Assembly: GCA_900754615.1 (NCBI GenBank)
Contig: CAAEDN010000090.1
Coordinates: 1 to 27,176, forward strand
Reading direction: 5' to 3'
DNA length: 27,176 bases
Source of the DNA: an uncultured Holdemanella sp.
GTDB lineage: Bacteria; Bacillota_I; Bacilli_A; Erysipelotrichales; Erysipelotrichaceae
Positions 16,673-23,484 of this stretch are shown in pieces. Position numbers and translations under genes: made by a program. Position 1 is the stretch's first letter. The number at the start of each line of letters is the position of its first letter. A model generated the notes under the pieces. The model saw nothing but the letters and a program-made list of their open reading frames with translations. It was not told where the DNA came from and did no database searches.

Positions 16673-16684
16673 AGGGGGGAAAAT

Positions 16685-17095
16685 ATGTATTATATCGCAT
16701 ATGGGAGTAATTTAAACAAAGAAGAAATGAAGCAACGATGTCCAGATGCTAAATTTGTATCTTTGGCAAGACTTGAAAACTATACACTTGCATATCGTGG
16801 AAATCCTGGAAGAGCTTATCTTACTGTAGATAAGAAAAAAGAAAATTTTGTACGAGTAGCTGTATGGGATGTGAGTGAAAATGATAAGAAGAGTCTAGAT
16901 GAATATGAAGATTATCCATATTTGTATGATTGTTTTGAAGAAAAGGTGTTGTTAGAAAACAATGAAACAATCACTGGCTTTATTTACCAAATGTATGATC
17001 ATTTTCCAATATGTAAACCAAACGATTCTTATATGCAACGTTGCAAACAAGGATATAAGGATATGGGTTGGGATTCTTCAATTTTAGATTTTTAA
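16685..17095 (+). CDS. Gamma-glutamylcyclotransferase-like protein (AIG2/GGCT fold)
   Basis: The 136-residue protein has the GGCT/AIG2 fold signature at its start, YYIAYGSNLNKEEMKQRCPDA, where YGSN forms the substrate-binding loop. The stretch DKKSLDEYEDYPYLYD supplies the conserved acidic residues expected in the active site, and VLLENNETITGFIYQM matches the later barrel strands. Family members release 5-oxoproline from gamma-glutamyl compounds, but many bacterial members have unknown substrates. ATG 16685 follows AGGGGGGAAA; the longer frame upstream lies in the trxA terminator. No terminator was identified between it and the VanZ-like gene 53 bases downstream. Confidence 0.85.
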   Translation: MYYIAYGSNLNKEEMKQRCPDAKFVSLARLENYTLAYRGNPGRAYLTVDKKKENFVRVAVWDVSENDKKSLDEYEDYPYLYDCFEEKVLLENNETITGFIYQMYDHFPICKPNDSYMQRCKQGYKDMGWDSSILDF

Positions 17096-17114
17096 TGAAT
17101 TTTAAAGTTTAGTG

Positions 17115-17123
17115 TGGCATAAT
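17115..17123 (+). promoter_or_regulatory. Possible extended -10 for the VanZ-like/panE unit
   Basis: TGG-CATAAT lies 25 bases before the VanZ-like start. No clear -35 is seen. Confidence 0.35.
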
Positions 17124-17148
17124 AGAAGGAAAATAAGGGGACTTAAAG

Positions 17149-17733
17149 ATGAAAAATTGGCGATATTTAATTTTAAGTTTAGTTTTATCCTTGTTTATCC
17201 ATTACTATATCACATCTATTTTAATGGATATTTTTGGCATGAGATGGTATCCAATTCAATTTGTGGTATGGTGCATTGAACTGGTCGTTATATATGATGC
17301 TTTAATGTTTTTTACAAAAAACTGGAATGTAAAACATCGAGTCATGTTTTTCTTTGTGTATTATTTGTTTTTAATTATTGCCCTATTGATACGTTATGAT
17401 CAGGGTATCAGTATTATTCAATTGAATCCATTTGCCTGTCTTAGAGAAATCTATTATGGATCTTGGGCAGAATGGATCGTATTTGCATTTAATATTGGAT
17501 ATTTTATGTTTATGCCATGGGTGAATGGCCTATTTATTTCATCAAACAAAGAAAACTTCATTATTTCGGTATTTATTGGCTTTCTATGTGAATGTATGCA
17601 GCTTATATTCCATAGAGGCGTATTCGATTTAGGAGATATCTCTCTATATGTAGTTGGAATCTTGTTGGGAATTTATGTAAAAGAAAAGTACCATGTTCAT
17701 TTAAAAGAAAAGAGTGAAGTACATGTCAATTAA
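17149..17733 (+). CDS. VanZ-like family membrane protein
   Basis: The 194-residue protein has about five membrane helices (around residues 7-27, 38-56, 65-84, 104-124 and 140-172). VanZ-family hallmarks are seen: LNPFACLREI in the middle, then FMPWVNGLF, then the conserved FLCECMQLIFHRGVFDLGDISLYVVGILLGI, whose Glu-x-x-Gln and Phe-Asp-x-x-Asp pattern is the family core. VanZ gives low-level teicoplanin resistance in enterococci, but most chromosomal homologues have no proven role. The start follows AAGGGGACTTAAAG. Its last 11 bases overlap panE, so the two are probably coupled, though no functional link is obvious. Confidence 0.8.
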   Translation: MKNWRYLILSLVLSLFIHYYITSILMDIFGMRWYPIQFVVWCIELVVIYDALMFFTKNWNVKHRVMFFFVYYLFLIIALLIRYDQGISIIQLNPFACLREIYYGSWAEWIVFAFNIGYFMFMPWVNGLFISSNKENFIISVFIGFLCECMQLIFHRGVFDLGDISLYVVGILLGIYVKEKYHVHLKEKSEVHVN

Positions 17734-18622
17734 AACGGTTGCCATATTAGGTGCAGGAGCTGTTGGCTCATATTGCATCTATGGATTATCAAAGTGCGAT
17801 ATACAATTGAGTGTTATCGCAAAAGATGAACGAAATGAGAGATTAAAAAAGAATGGTTGTTTAATCAACAATATCATTTATCGTCCCGAAGTATTAACGC
17901 CTGAAGAAGCGCATGGTGTAGATTTATTGATTGTGTGTTTAAAATACAATGCTTTACCAGATGCTTTAGAAGATATTCAACAAATTGTAGATGAACATAC
18001 TTTAGTCATGTCTTTAATGAATGGTGTGGATAGCGAACAAATCATAGGCAATCAGATTGGTATGCAGCATATGGTATATTCACTAATCAAAGTTGCCAGC
18101 CATAAAGAAGGTTTAGGATATGTATTTGATCCAGAAACAACGATTGGAATCGTACTTGAGGAAAATAAGGAAATCGATGAATTGTTTAGTCGAAGTAATT
18201 TACACTATCGAACAACTTCCTATATTCAGGAAGAAATATGGAGCAAGTTTCGTTTGAATGTGACTAAAAACTTGCCTCAAGCCATTCTTGGAGCTGGTGT
18301 TGGATGTTACTCGGATAGTGATCATATGAAAGCTATACAGTCTGGATTAAAAGAAGAATTGGAAGCCATAGCCAATGCGAAAGGCATAGATATGTCAAAG
18401 GCAGATCCAAGTGCTACACGAGGCAGTGCAGTGCCTAAAACGGCTAGATATTCTACACTGCAGGATTTGGATGCCAAAAGACATACCGAAATTGATATGT
18501 TTTCGGGTGCAATAATGAAGATGGGAAAAGAATTAAATATTCCAACGCCTTATAATGAATTTGTATATCATATCATCAAGGCTATGGAAGAAAAGAATGA
18601 CGGTTTATTTGAGTATAAATAA
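17723..18622 (+). CDS. panE: 2-dehydropantoate 2-reductase family protein
   Basis: Ketopantoate reductase uses NADPH to make pantoate for pantothenate and coenzyme A. The 299-residue protein has the Rossmann start TVAILGAGAVGSYCIYGL, LIVCLKYNALPDAL following the nucleotide site, the VASHKEG region, WSKFRLNVTKNLPQAILGAG with the catalytic-helix Lys/Asn, and the C-terminal EIDMFSGAIMKMGKELNIPTPYNEFVYHIIKAME, typical of PanE. ATG 17723 lies inside the end of the VanZ-like gene with only a weak ribosome site, so coupling is likely. No panB, panC or panD is nearby, and this superfamily includes paralogues acting on other 2-ketoacids, so the exact substrate is less sure than the family. Confidence 0.85.
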   Translation: MSIKTVAILGAGAVGSYCIYGLSKCDIQLSVIAKDERNERLKKNGCLINNIIYRPEVLTPEEAHGVDLLIVCLKYNALPDALEDIQQIVDEHTLVMSLMNGVDSEQIIGNQIGMQHMVYSLIKVASHKEGLGYVFDPETTIGIVLEENKEIDELFSRSNLHYRTTSYIQEEIWSKFRLNVTKNLPQAILGAGVGCYSDSDHMKAIQSGLKEELEAIANAKGIDMSKADPSATRGSAVPKTARYSTLQDLDAKRHTEIDMFSGAIMKMGKELNIPTPYNEFVYHIIKAMEEKNDGLFEYK

Positions 18623-18652
18623 AGGAGTGATTTGACTCACTTCTTTTCATTT
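18622..18652. terminator. Bidirectional terminator between panE and the albA_2-type gene
   Basis: AAGGAGTGA pairs with TCACTTCTT (one wobble) around TTTGAC. TTTCATTT follows on the plus strand and A-rich DNA lies before it, so it can serve both converging genes. The minus-strand stop codon (18637-18639) sits in the stem. A very similar hairpin lies at 23460-23483. Confidence 0.7.
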
Positions 18653-19155
18653 AGGATGTAGAATGTATTTTTTCCTTTCCCGTGTTGGCAGATTTGGCCC
18701 TCTTCTTTCATTCTATTTAAGATGCGTCCACAAGTTGTTTGAGAAAGATTGAAGGTATCTTGAACATCTTTACGAGAGAATTGGGTATGTGTTTTTGCAT
18801 ACTCTAAGATTTTGTCTTCAGGACAATCATATACAACGATATCTTCTCTAATTTTAATACTCTTTTTTTGATAATTTAGATTTGGAAGAATAATTTTAAA
18901 GGCATTTTCTGTTGTCACAAATTGAGGCTTGAATTCAGATTCTGAATACGAATCAATAATCTTTTGAATGCCAGTACCATAAGCTTCAATGAGTTCTAAC
19001 CGATAAAAGATATTTGCAAGTTTAGGGTTTCGACAAACAGAAATACCAAGTTGAATGTCTTCTAAAGTGATTCCTTTTAATAAGCCTCCAATGGAAGTGA
19101 ATTCAATCCGGTCTGTATACATACGAATGAAGGAACTTGCGCTATATGAATATTC
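18637..19155 (-). pseudogene. AlbA_2/Schlafen-type ATP-binding regulator, 3' part (split by the recombinase-trio element)
   Basis: This is the C-terminal 172 residues of a gene whose N-terminal part lies at 22610-23401. Read from the junction it gives EYSYSASSFIR, then MYTDRIEFTSIGGLLKGI and ELIEAYGTGIQKIIDSY, the GHKL-like ATPase half (HATPase_c_4) found at the end of AlbA_2 proteins. A winged helix follows (FSRKDVQDTFNLSQTTCGRILNRM). The ATG at 19122 is an internal methionine and not a gene start. Without the element this part continues directly from the N-terminal part. Alone it has no recognised ribosome site and is probably not made. Confidence 0.87.
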
Positions 19156-19250
19156 ACGATGTTATGAGAAGAAAAATATTATGAGAAGTTGAACTAGAAA
19201 GTTCTTTTTTTTTGCACTTTTTTGTCCATTAAACTTCTCATAATTTTTAT
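19156..19250 (+). repeat. Left terminal inverted repeat (95 bp)
   Basis: It matches the reverse complement of 22495-22589 at every base except two homopolymers: here T9 then GCAC then T6, at the other end T8/T7. Sub-structure includes an outer TTATGAGAAG (19162-19171), ATTATGAGAAGTT (19178-19190) facing its inverted copy AACTTCTCATAAT (19232-19244), and a small palindrome GAACT-AGAA-AGTTC (19191-19204). These are likely recombinase-binding sites (inference). Confidence 0.95.
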
Positions 19251-19251
19251 A

Positions 19252-19260
19252 TGATATGAT
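19252..19260 (+). promoter_or_regulatory. Possible extended -10 for the recombinase operon
   Basis: TGA-TATGAT lies immediately inside the left inverted repeat, 35 bases before the first recombinase start. No convincing -35 at standard spacing, where the inverted repeat itself lies. Confidence 0.35.
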
Positions 19261-19295
19261 TCATTCGTATTCAATTATTGAGAGGAGATGAAATC

Positions 19296-20522
19296 ATGGA
19301 TACAAATGAATTTATTGACTTTATTCCATCTTTTTTTGAAAAATTAAAAGAAGATCATATGAGCCAATCTGTGATTGACACAAACAAATGGGTTATCAAT
19401 CATTTTAAAAAATATTGTTTGCAAAACAATATCCAAGAAATTAATATGCAAGTTATCAAGGAGTTTTATTCTAAACAATATGATGTAGACATTTATAATC
19501 CAATGTGTCCAGTGCAAACTGTATTAAGAAGACCTTTACTTATTTTTATAGAATATTTTGAAACGGGTAGTTATTATAAAACTCATCAAAAATCAGTTAA
19601 AACGAAAGTCGATGAAAAATTTTTTGAACTTTTCTTAGAGATTCAAAATGATTTTATTAATACTCAAAATATTGTATTCAAATCAAAAGAACGAAAATTA
19701 TGGATAGTCGCGCAATTTTTAAATTATTTATCCACCTGTGATATTCATTCCATAACAAATTTAGAAATTTCTCATGTATCAAATTATATTAATAAGGTAT
19801 CAGATCAATATGCACCAGAATCTTTACGAATTCAAAAAACAGTTTTACGAGAGACTTTAGATTATCTATATAACAAAAGTTATATTAATTTTAGTGGAAG
19901 AACAGCATTCCCATTTATCAAGAAAGATAATCGTAGAAAATTACTAACAACGTATACACTAGAAGAGATAACTAAAATATTAAATATCATTGATATAAGT
20001 TCAGCTAATGGAAAAGAAATGTATTTTATTGTTTCATTGATTGCCTTTCTAGGATTAAGAGTGGGAGACGTTATCAATCTTAAATTTGATAATATAGATT
20101 GGGAAAATAATCAAATCAATATTGTGCAACAGAAAACAAATCAAAGCCTTACTTTACCGCTTATTGATGAGGTTAAATTTCCATTACTTGATTATTTAAA
20201 AAACGGCAGACATCCGAGTATCGATAAAGACTATATATTAACGACATTTTATGCACCATACACAAGAATTAAAAGTAGCAGTACAATACACCGTGCTATA
20301 ACACGTGCTATGGATTTAGCAGGTGTCAATTATGAAGGCAAACATCATGGAGCGCATACACTTCGTCATAGCTTGGCTACCAATATGGTAAATAATAATG
20401 TCCCTATAAGTGCTATTTCTCAAGTTTTAGGGCATTCAAGCAGTAGAACCACAGAGATTTATATCACAAAAGATACAACTCATTTAAGAGAATTATCTTT
20501 GGAGGTGCCTTATGCATTCTAA
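19296..20522 (+). CDS. Tyrosine recombinase, first of trio (RitA-like)
   Basis: The 408-residue integrase has an N-terminal SAM-like DNA-binding half with a long extra region, and a C-terminal catalytic domain. All catalytic residues are seen: Arg255 in FLGLRVGD, a Lys in VQQKTNQSLTLP, His354-x-x-Arg357 in HTLRHS, His380 in LGHSSS, and the nucleophile Tyr389 in TTEIY. ATG 19296 is chosen for AGAGGAGA 7 bases upstream; a TTG at 19278 is an in-frame alternative. It ends 11 bases inside the second recombinase, whose ribosome site GGAGGTG lies in its last codons, so the trio is translationally coupled. The three proteins presumably act together on the element ends. Confidence 0.93.
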   Translation: MDTNEFIDFIPSFFEKLKEDHMSQSVIDTNKWVINHFKKYCLQNNIQEINMQVIKEFYSKQYDVDIYNPMCPVQTVLRRPLLIFIEYFETGSYYKTHQKSVKTKVDEKFFELFLEIQNDFINTQNIVFKSKERKLWIVAQFLNYLSTCDIHSITNLEISHVSNYINKVSDQYAPESLRIQKTVLRETLDYLYNKSYINFSGRTAFPFIKKDNRRKLLTTYTLEEITKILNIIDISSANGKEMYFIVSLIAFLGLRVGDVINLKFDNIDWENNQINIVQQKTNQSLTLPLIDEVKFPLLDYLKNGRHPSIDKDYILTTFYAPYTRIKSSSTIHRAITRAMDLAGVNYEGKHHGAHTLRHSLATNMVNNNVPISAISQVLGHSSSRTTEIYITKDTTHLRELSLEVPYAF

Positions 20523-21501
20523 AGATTGGATTCCTGAATTTAAAAGTCTGTTTAAAAAAGAATTGGAAAACTTTATAAAATTTAAAAGAAGTAATGGTTA
20601 CGTATATGGAGATCCCATCTGTTACCGATTAAAAGAATTAGATACATTTTTATTATCATTGAATCAAAGCAAGCCATATATTGATCAAGAAGTATATGAT
20701 TTATGGATAACACAATGTAAAGCACCAAAAGAATCTACCAAAGCAAAATATAGTGGAGCCATTATTACATTTTGTGAATATTTGCGAATGACAGGACATG
20801 AAAATATCATTCAGCCAGATATTCCAAAATCTTTTATACACCAAGATTATATTCCCTATATTTTTTCTGATGAAGAAATTCAACAAATGTTTACTACTCT
20901 CATAAACAAAGTTAGGGATACTGATGATTGGAATATGAAAACATTCTATTCTCTATTTTGTTTATATTATGGTTGTGGACTAAGAAAAAGCGAAGCTTTA
21001 AACCTAAAAATAAAAGATGTATCATATAGTGAGAAGTCGATAACGATACTAGATGGAAAAAATAAGATAAGTCGAATAATCCCGTTATCAGAATCAAATT
21101 TTAAACAATTGAGCCACTATATTTCAATGAATAAATATGATAATAAAGAATCATATATTTTTACCGATATCAATGGAAAACATTTTAAAGATAGGATACT
21201 ATACGAGATGTATCATCAATTATTAAAAGATGCACATATTCCAATAAGATATGATGGAAAAAGACAAAGAATACATGATCTTAGACACCTTTTCGCAATA
21301 AAGAGCTTAAAGCAAATGGAAGATAAAGGTTTTGATTTATATACATCCCTTCCTATACTTTCTGTTTATTTAGGGCATAAGCATATTACTGAAACAGAAT
21401 ATTATTTAAGATTAATAAAAAATGAAGAAGCTACGGTAACTAAAAAAACAAGCGAATATCTGCAAAAACTCTATAAACAAAAGGATGAATATTATGAATA
21501 A
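20512..21501 (+). CDS. Tyrosine recombinase, second of trio (RitB-like)
   Basis: The 329-residue integrase has the full catalytic set: Arg158 in GCGLRKSE, a Lys in LDGKNKISRIIPL, His255-x-x-Arg258 in HDLRHL, His289 in LGHKH, and Tyr298 in TETEYY. The N-terminal half has the usual SAM-like core-binding region with a LCLYYGCGL entry into the catalytic domain. It begins inside the first recombinase and overlaps the start of the third. The catalytic domain is clearly diverged from both neighbours, so these are three distinct recombinases and not a recent tandem duplication. Confidence 0.93.
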   Translation: MHSKDWIPEFKSLFKKELENFIKFKRSNGYVYGDPICYRLKELDTFLLSLNQSKPYIDQEVYDLWITQCKAPKESTKAKYSGAIITFCEYLRMTGHENIIQPDIPKSFIHQDYIPYIFSDEEIQQMFTTLINKVRDTDDWNMKTFYSLFCLYYGCGLRKSEALNLKIKDVSYSEKSITILDGKNKISRIIPLSESNFKQLSHYISMNKYDNKESYIFTDINGKHFKDRILYEMYHQLLKDAHIPIRYDGKRQRIHDLRHLFAIKSLKQMEDKGFDLYTSLPILSVYLGHKHITETEYYLRLIKNEEATVTKKTSEYLQKLYKQKDEYYE

Positions 21502-22498
21502 TAATCAGTTTAGTTATCATATAACAAAATATTTTTCTGAATATCTTCCTTCGGTAAAAGGTGTCTCCAATAAAACAATTCAATCTTATAGAGACACATT
21601 CGTTATTTTTCTGGATTATATTCACGAAGTATACAAACTAAATATAAATAAACTTTCTATACATGACATCGATGAAATTATAATTGAAAAGTTTTTAGAA
21701 TATTTAGAAAACAATAGAAAAAACAGTATTTCTACAAGGAATCAAAGATTAGCTGCACTCCATTCATTTTATCGATATCTACAAAAAAGAGAGCTGTCCT
21801 GTTATGATCTATGTTCCCGCATATTGTCAATTCCAAACAAGAAAACTCCTACTAAAACGATATCATATTTTTCAGTGGATGAGATAACAAAGTTAATCAA
21901 TATGCCTAATACTAAAACAAAAGATGGATTTAGAGATTATACTTTATTACTATTCATGTATGAAACAGCAGCTAGAGCACAAGAAGTCGCGGATTTAAAA
22001 GTAAATCAATTAATTTTAGGCGAAAACTCAAGCGTTATTTTAACTGGGAAAGGAAATAAAAGTCGTAGAATCCCTATAACCAATGAACTTTCTCAAACTC
22101 TCGATAAATATATTAAGACTTTTCACATAACAGAAGATGAAATTATATTTAAAAATAGACGAAATGAAAAGCTAACAACAAAAGGTATCGAATACATATT
22201 GTATAAATATATAAAAAATTGTAAAGCAACATATCCAAAACAATTTAAGAATCATTATAGTAATCATTCTATGCGACATTCTAGAGCCATGCATTTATTA
22301 GAAAGTGGTATTAACCTAATCTATATTAGAGATATTTTAGGTCATTCGTCAGTCGTAACAACTGAAATTTATGCGAAAACGAATGCGATTATTAAGGAAA
22401 AACAAATTAGAGAACATAGTAAAAATTTACAGGTAAAAGAAAGATATAGTGAAAATCAGAAAGCGGATTTACTTAAATATTTGAAGAATCTTAAATAA
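21494..22498 (+). CDS. Tyrosine recombinase, third of trio (RitC-like)
   Basis: The 334-residue integrase closely resembles XerC/D-type proteins. The N-terminal SAM-like domain includes KGVSNKTIQSYRDTFVIFLDY and RNQRLAALHSFYRYL. The catalytic set is complete: Arg161 in TAARAQEV, a Lys in LTGKGNKSRRIPI, His258-x-x-Arg261 in HSMRHS, His284 in LGHSS, and Tyr293 in TTEIY. ATG 21494 is preferred, with AAAGG 9 bases upstream; ATG 21485 is in frame three codons earlier. It overlaps the second recombinase by 8 bases. Its last codons run into the right inverted repeat, which begins at 22495 and includes the stop codon. Confidence 0.93.
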   Translation: MNNNQFSYHITKYFSEYLPSVKGVSNKTIQSYRDTFVIFLDYIHEVYKLNINKLSIHDIDEIIIEKFLEYLENNRKNSISTRNQRLAALHSFYRYLQKRELSCYDLCSRILSIPNKKTPTKTISYFSVDEITKLINMPNTKTKDGFRDYTLLLFMYETAARAQEVADLKVNQLILGENSSVILTGKGNKSRRIPITNELSQTLDKYIKTFHITEDEIIFKNRRNEKLTTKGIEYILYKYIKNCKATYPKQFKNHYSNHSMRHSRAMHLLESGINLIYIRDILGHSSVVTTEIYAKTNAIIKEKQIREHSKNLQVKERYSENQKADLLKYLKNLK

Positions 22499-22589
22499 AA
22501 ATTATGAGAAGTTTAATGGACAAAAAAAGTGCAAAAAAAAGAACTTTCTAGTTCAACTTCTCATAATATTTTTCTTCTCATAACATCGT
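22495..22589 (-). repeat. Right terminal inverted repeat (95 bp)
   Basis: This is the reverse complement of 19156-19250 apart from shifted homopolymer lengths (A7 then GTGC then A8). It contains the same nested sub-repeats and the stop codon of the third recombinase. Confidence 0.95.
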
Positions 22590-22609
22590 TTATCAGAAGA
22601 TTCTGATAA
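22590..22609. repeat. 20-bp palindrome at the right end of the element (candidate core site)
   Basis: TTATCAGAA-GA-TTCTGATAA is a 9-bp perfect inverted repeat with a 2-base centre. It is also readable as 7-bp arms around the 6-base centre AAGATT, a normal tyrosine-recombinase crossover size. Its arm TTATCAGAAG differs by one base from the TTATGAGAAG units of the terminal repeats. There is no copy at the left end, and it is absent from the reconstructed target gene. Confidence 0.7.
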
Positions 22610-23401
22610 TCTATGAATAATTAGGTTCAACAAAGCTTCTCTAATGGCTACTTCTGGATAATCTCTTTTATCGATTCTTTTCAATCCTGAAAAACTAGAA
22701 TGTTTTTGATTTCTAAAATCGATATAAGAATATACTTCGTGCATTTGTTTGAATAATGAACCGGTAAATTCATTTCGATCTTGAAATATATTTTGCGTTT
22801 CGCCATCAAAAACTGCAACTTTAATAGTGTGTTTACACTGGTCTGATAAAAGTAGTCCTAAATTCGTGTATATACCATCTTGATTTTGAATGCCTAAGTT
22901 CTTTTCTTTAAATGGGATGTTTGATTCATCAAATTCAGTCTTAGCAGAAAGAAAAGTCAAGTCTTGTTCTAAAGAACGCATTTGTTCAAAAGAATCACCA
23001 TCTGTTTCTTTTATCATTTTACGAATTAAGGAGCTTGAGGCAGGAACACTAGAAAATCCCTGGCGAACATAGACATCTTCAGGACGTAATTCTTTTTTTG
23101 CGATATAATATGGCTTTTCACAGCCTTCTTGAATATCTAACATAAGAACGTTTTTGTTATCAATACATAATGTTTCGTAACGAACAAATAAAGTGATGTC
23201 AGGTTTAATAGAATCTCGAATCATATTGCTGATTTGTAAAGCAGATTCATCAAGGTTATCAAGGCCACAAACTGTACCATCGTCATTAACACCTATGTAT
23301 ATCTTTCCACCATGACAATTCGCAAAGGCAATAATTTCTTTCTTTAAATCATCCTCTACTATGCGTTTTAATTCAATTGTTTCAGTTTCTTGAAATATCA
23401 T
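22610..23401 (-). pseudogene. AlbA_2/Schlafen-type ATP-binding regulator, 5' part (split by the recombinase-trio element)
   Basis: The N-terminal 264 codons contain the AlbA_2 (Schlafen-like DNA-binding) domain: ETIELKRIVEDDLKKEIIAFANCHGGKIYIGVNDDGTVCGL near residues 5-50, then KKELRPEDVYVRQGFSSVPAS. The ATPase-like part starts at PEVAIREALLNLIIHR, where homologues continue His-Arg-Asp-Tyr-Ser; here the element interrupts after that Arg. Translation would run on through the palindrome and the right repeat to a stop near 22553, giving a 282-residue truncated protein with a foreign tail of 18 residues. The start follows AAAGGAG by 9 bases, so the truncated protein may still be made. The rejoined protein would have 436 residues, normal for this family of transcriptional regulators of unknown targets. 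Confidence 0.88.
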
Positions 23402-23449
23402 AAATAGTGCTCCTTTCTACCCATATACTAACCAATCTAACCGTTCTTG

Positions 23450-23484
23450 CCAATAAGAAAAGAAGTGATGTTACTCACTTCTTC
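23450..23484 (-). terminator. Intrinsic terminator after the M32 carboxypeptidase gene
   Basis: AAGAAGTGA / TCACTTCTT is a perfect 9-bp stem with a 6-base loop. On the minus strand it is followed by TTTCTTATT. It lies next to the carboxypeptidase stop codon. Confidence 0.75.

Larger units (their letters stand above)
19156..22609 (+). mobile_element. Recombinase-in-trio (RIT-like) element with three tyrosine recombinases
   Basis: The element is about 3.45 kb: a 95-bp inverted repeat, three overlapping same-strand tyrosine recombinase genes, the second 95-bp inverted repeat, and a 20-bp palindrome at the right end only. There is no cargo gene. The boundaries are set by the target: deleting exactly 19156-22609 joins the two halves of a minus-strand AlbA_2-type gene in frame (264 + 173 codons, stop included). 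A boundary shift of three bases would also keep the frame, because Arg codons lie on both sides. Three tandem overlapping integrases between inverted repeats is the known RIT architecture. The name is by architecture; closest relatives cannot be judged here. Confidence 0.9.

Noticed and set aside
18637..19122. A 161-residue minus-strand gene starting at ATG 19122
   Set aside because: The methionine is internal (SSFIRMYTDRIEF). The frame continues upstream to the element boundary and matches the missing C-terminal part of the gene at 22610-23401, so it is half of a split gene.
19156..19250. CRISPR-like repeat from the repeated TTATGAGAAG words
   Set aside because: Only a few short copies with irregular spacing and mixed orientation, all within the terminal inverted repeats, and no cas genes.
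19156..22609. Integrative conjugative element or prophage
   Set aside because: Only three recombinases lie between the repeats. There are no transfer, replication, capsid or lysis genes, and the tRNA genes are 7 kb away with no att duplication seen.
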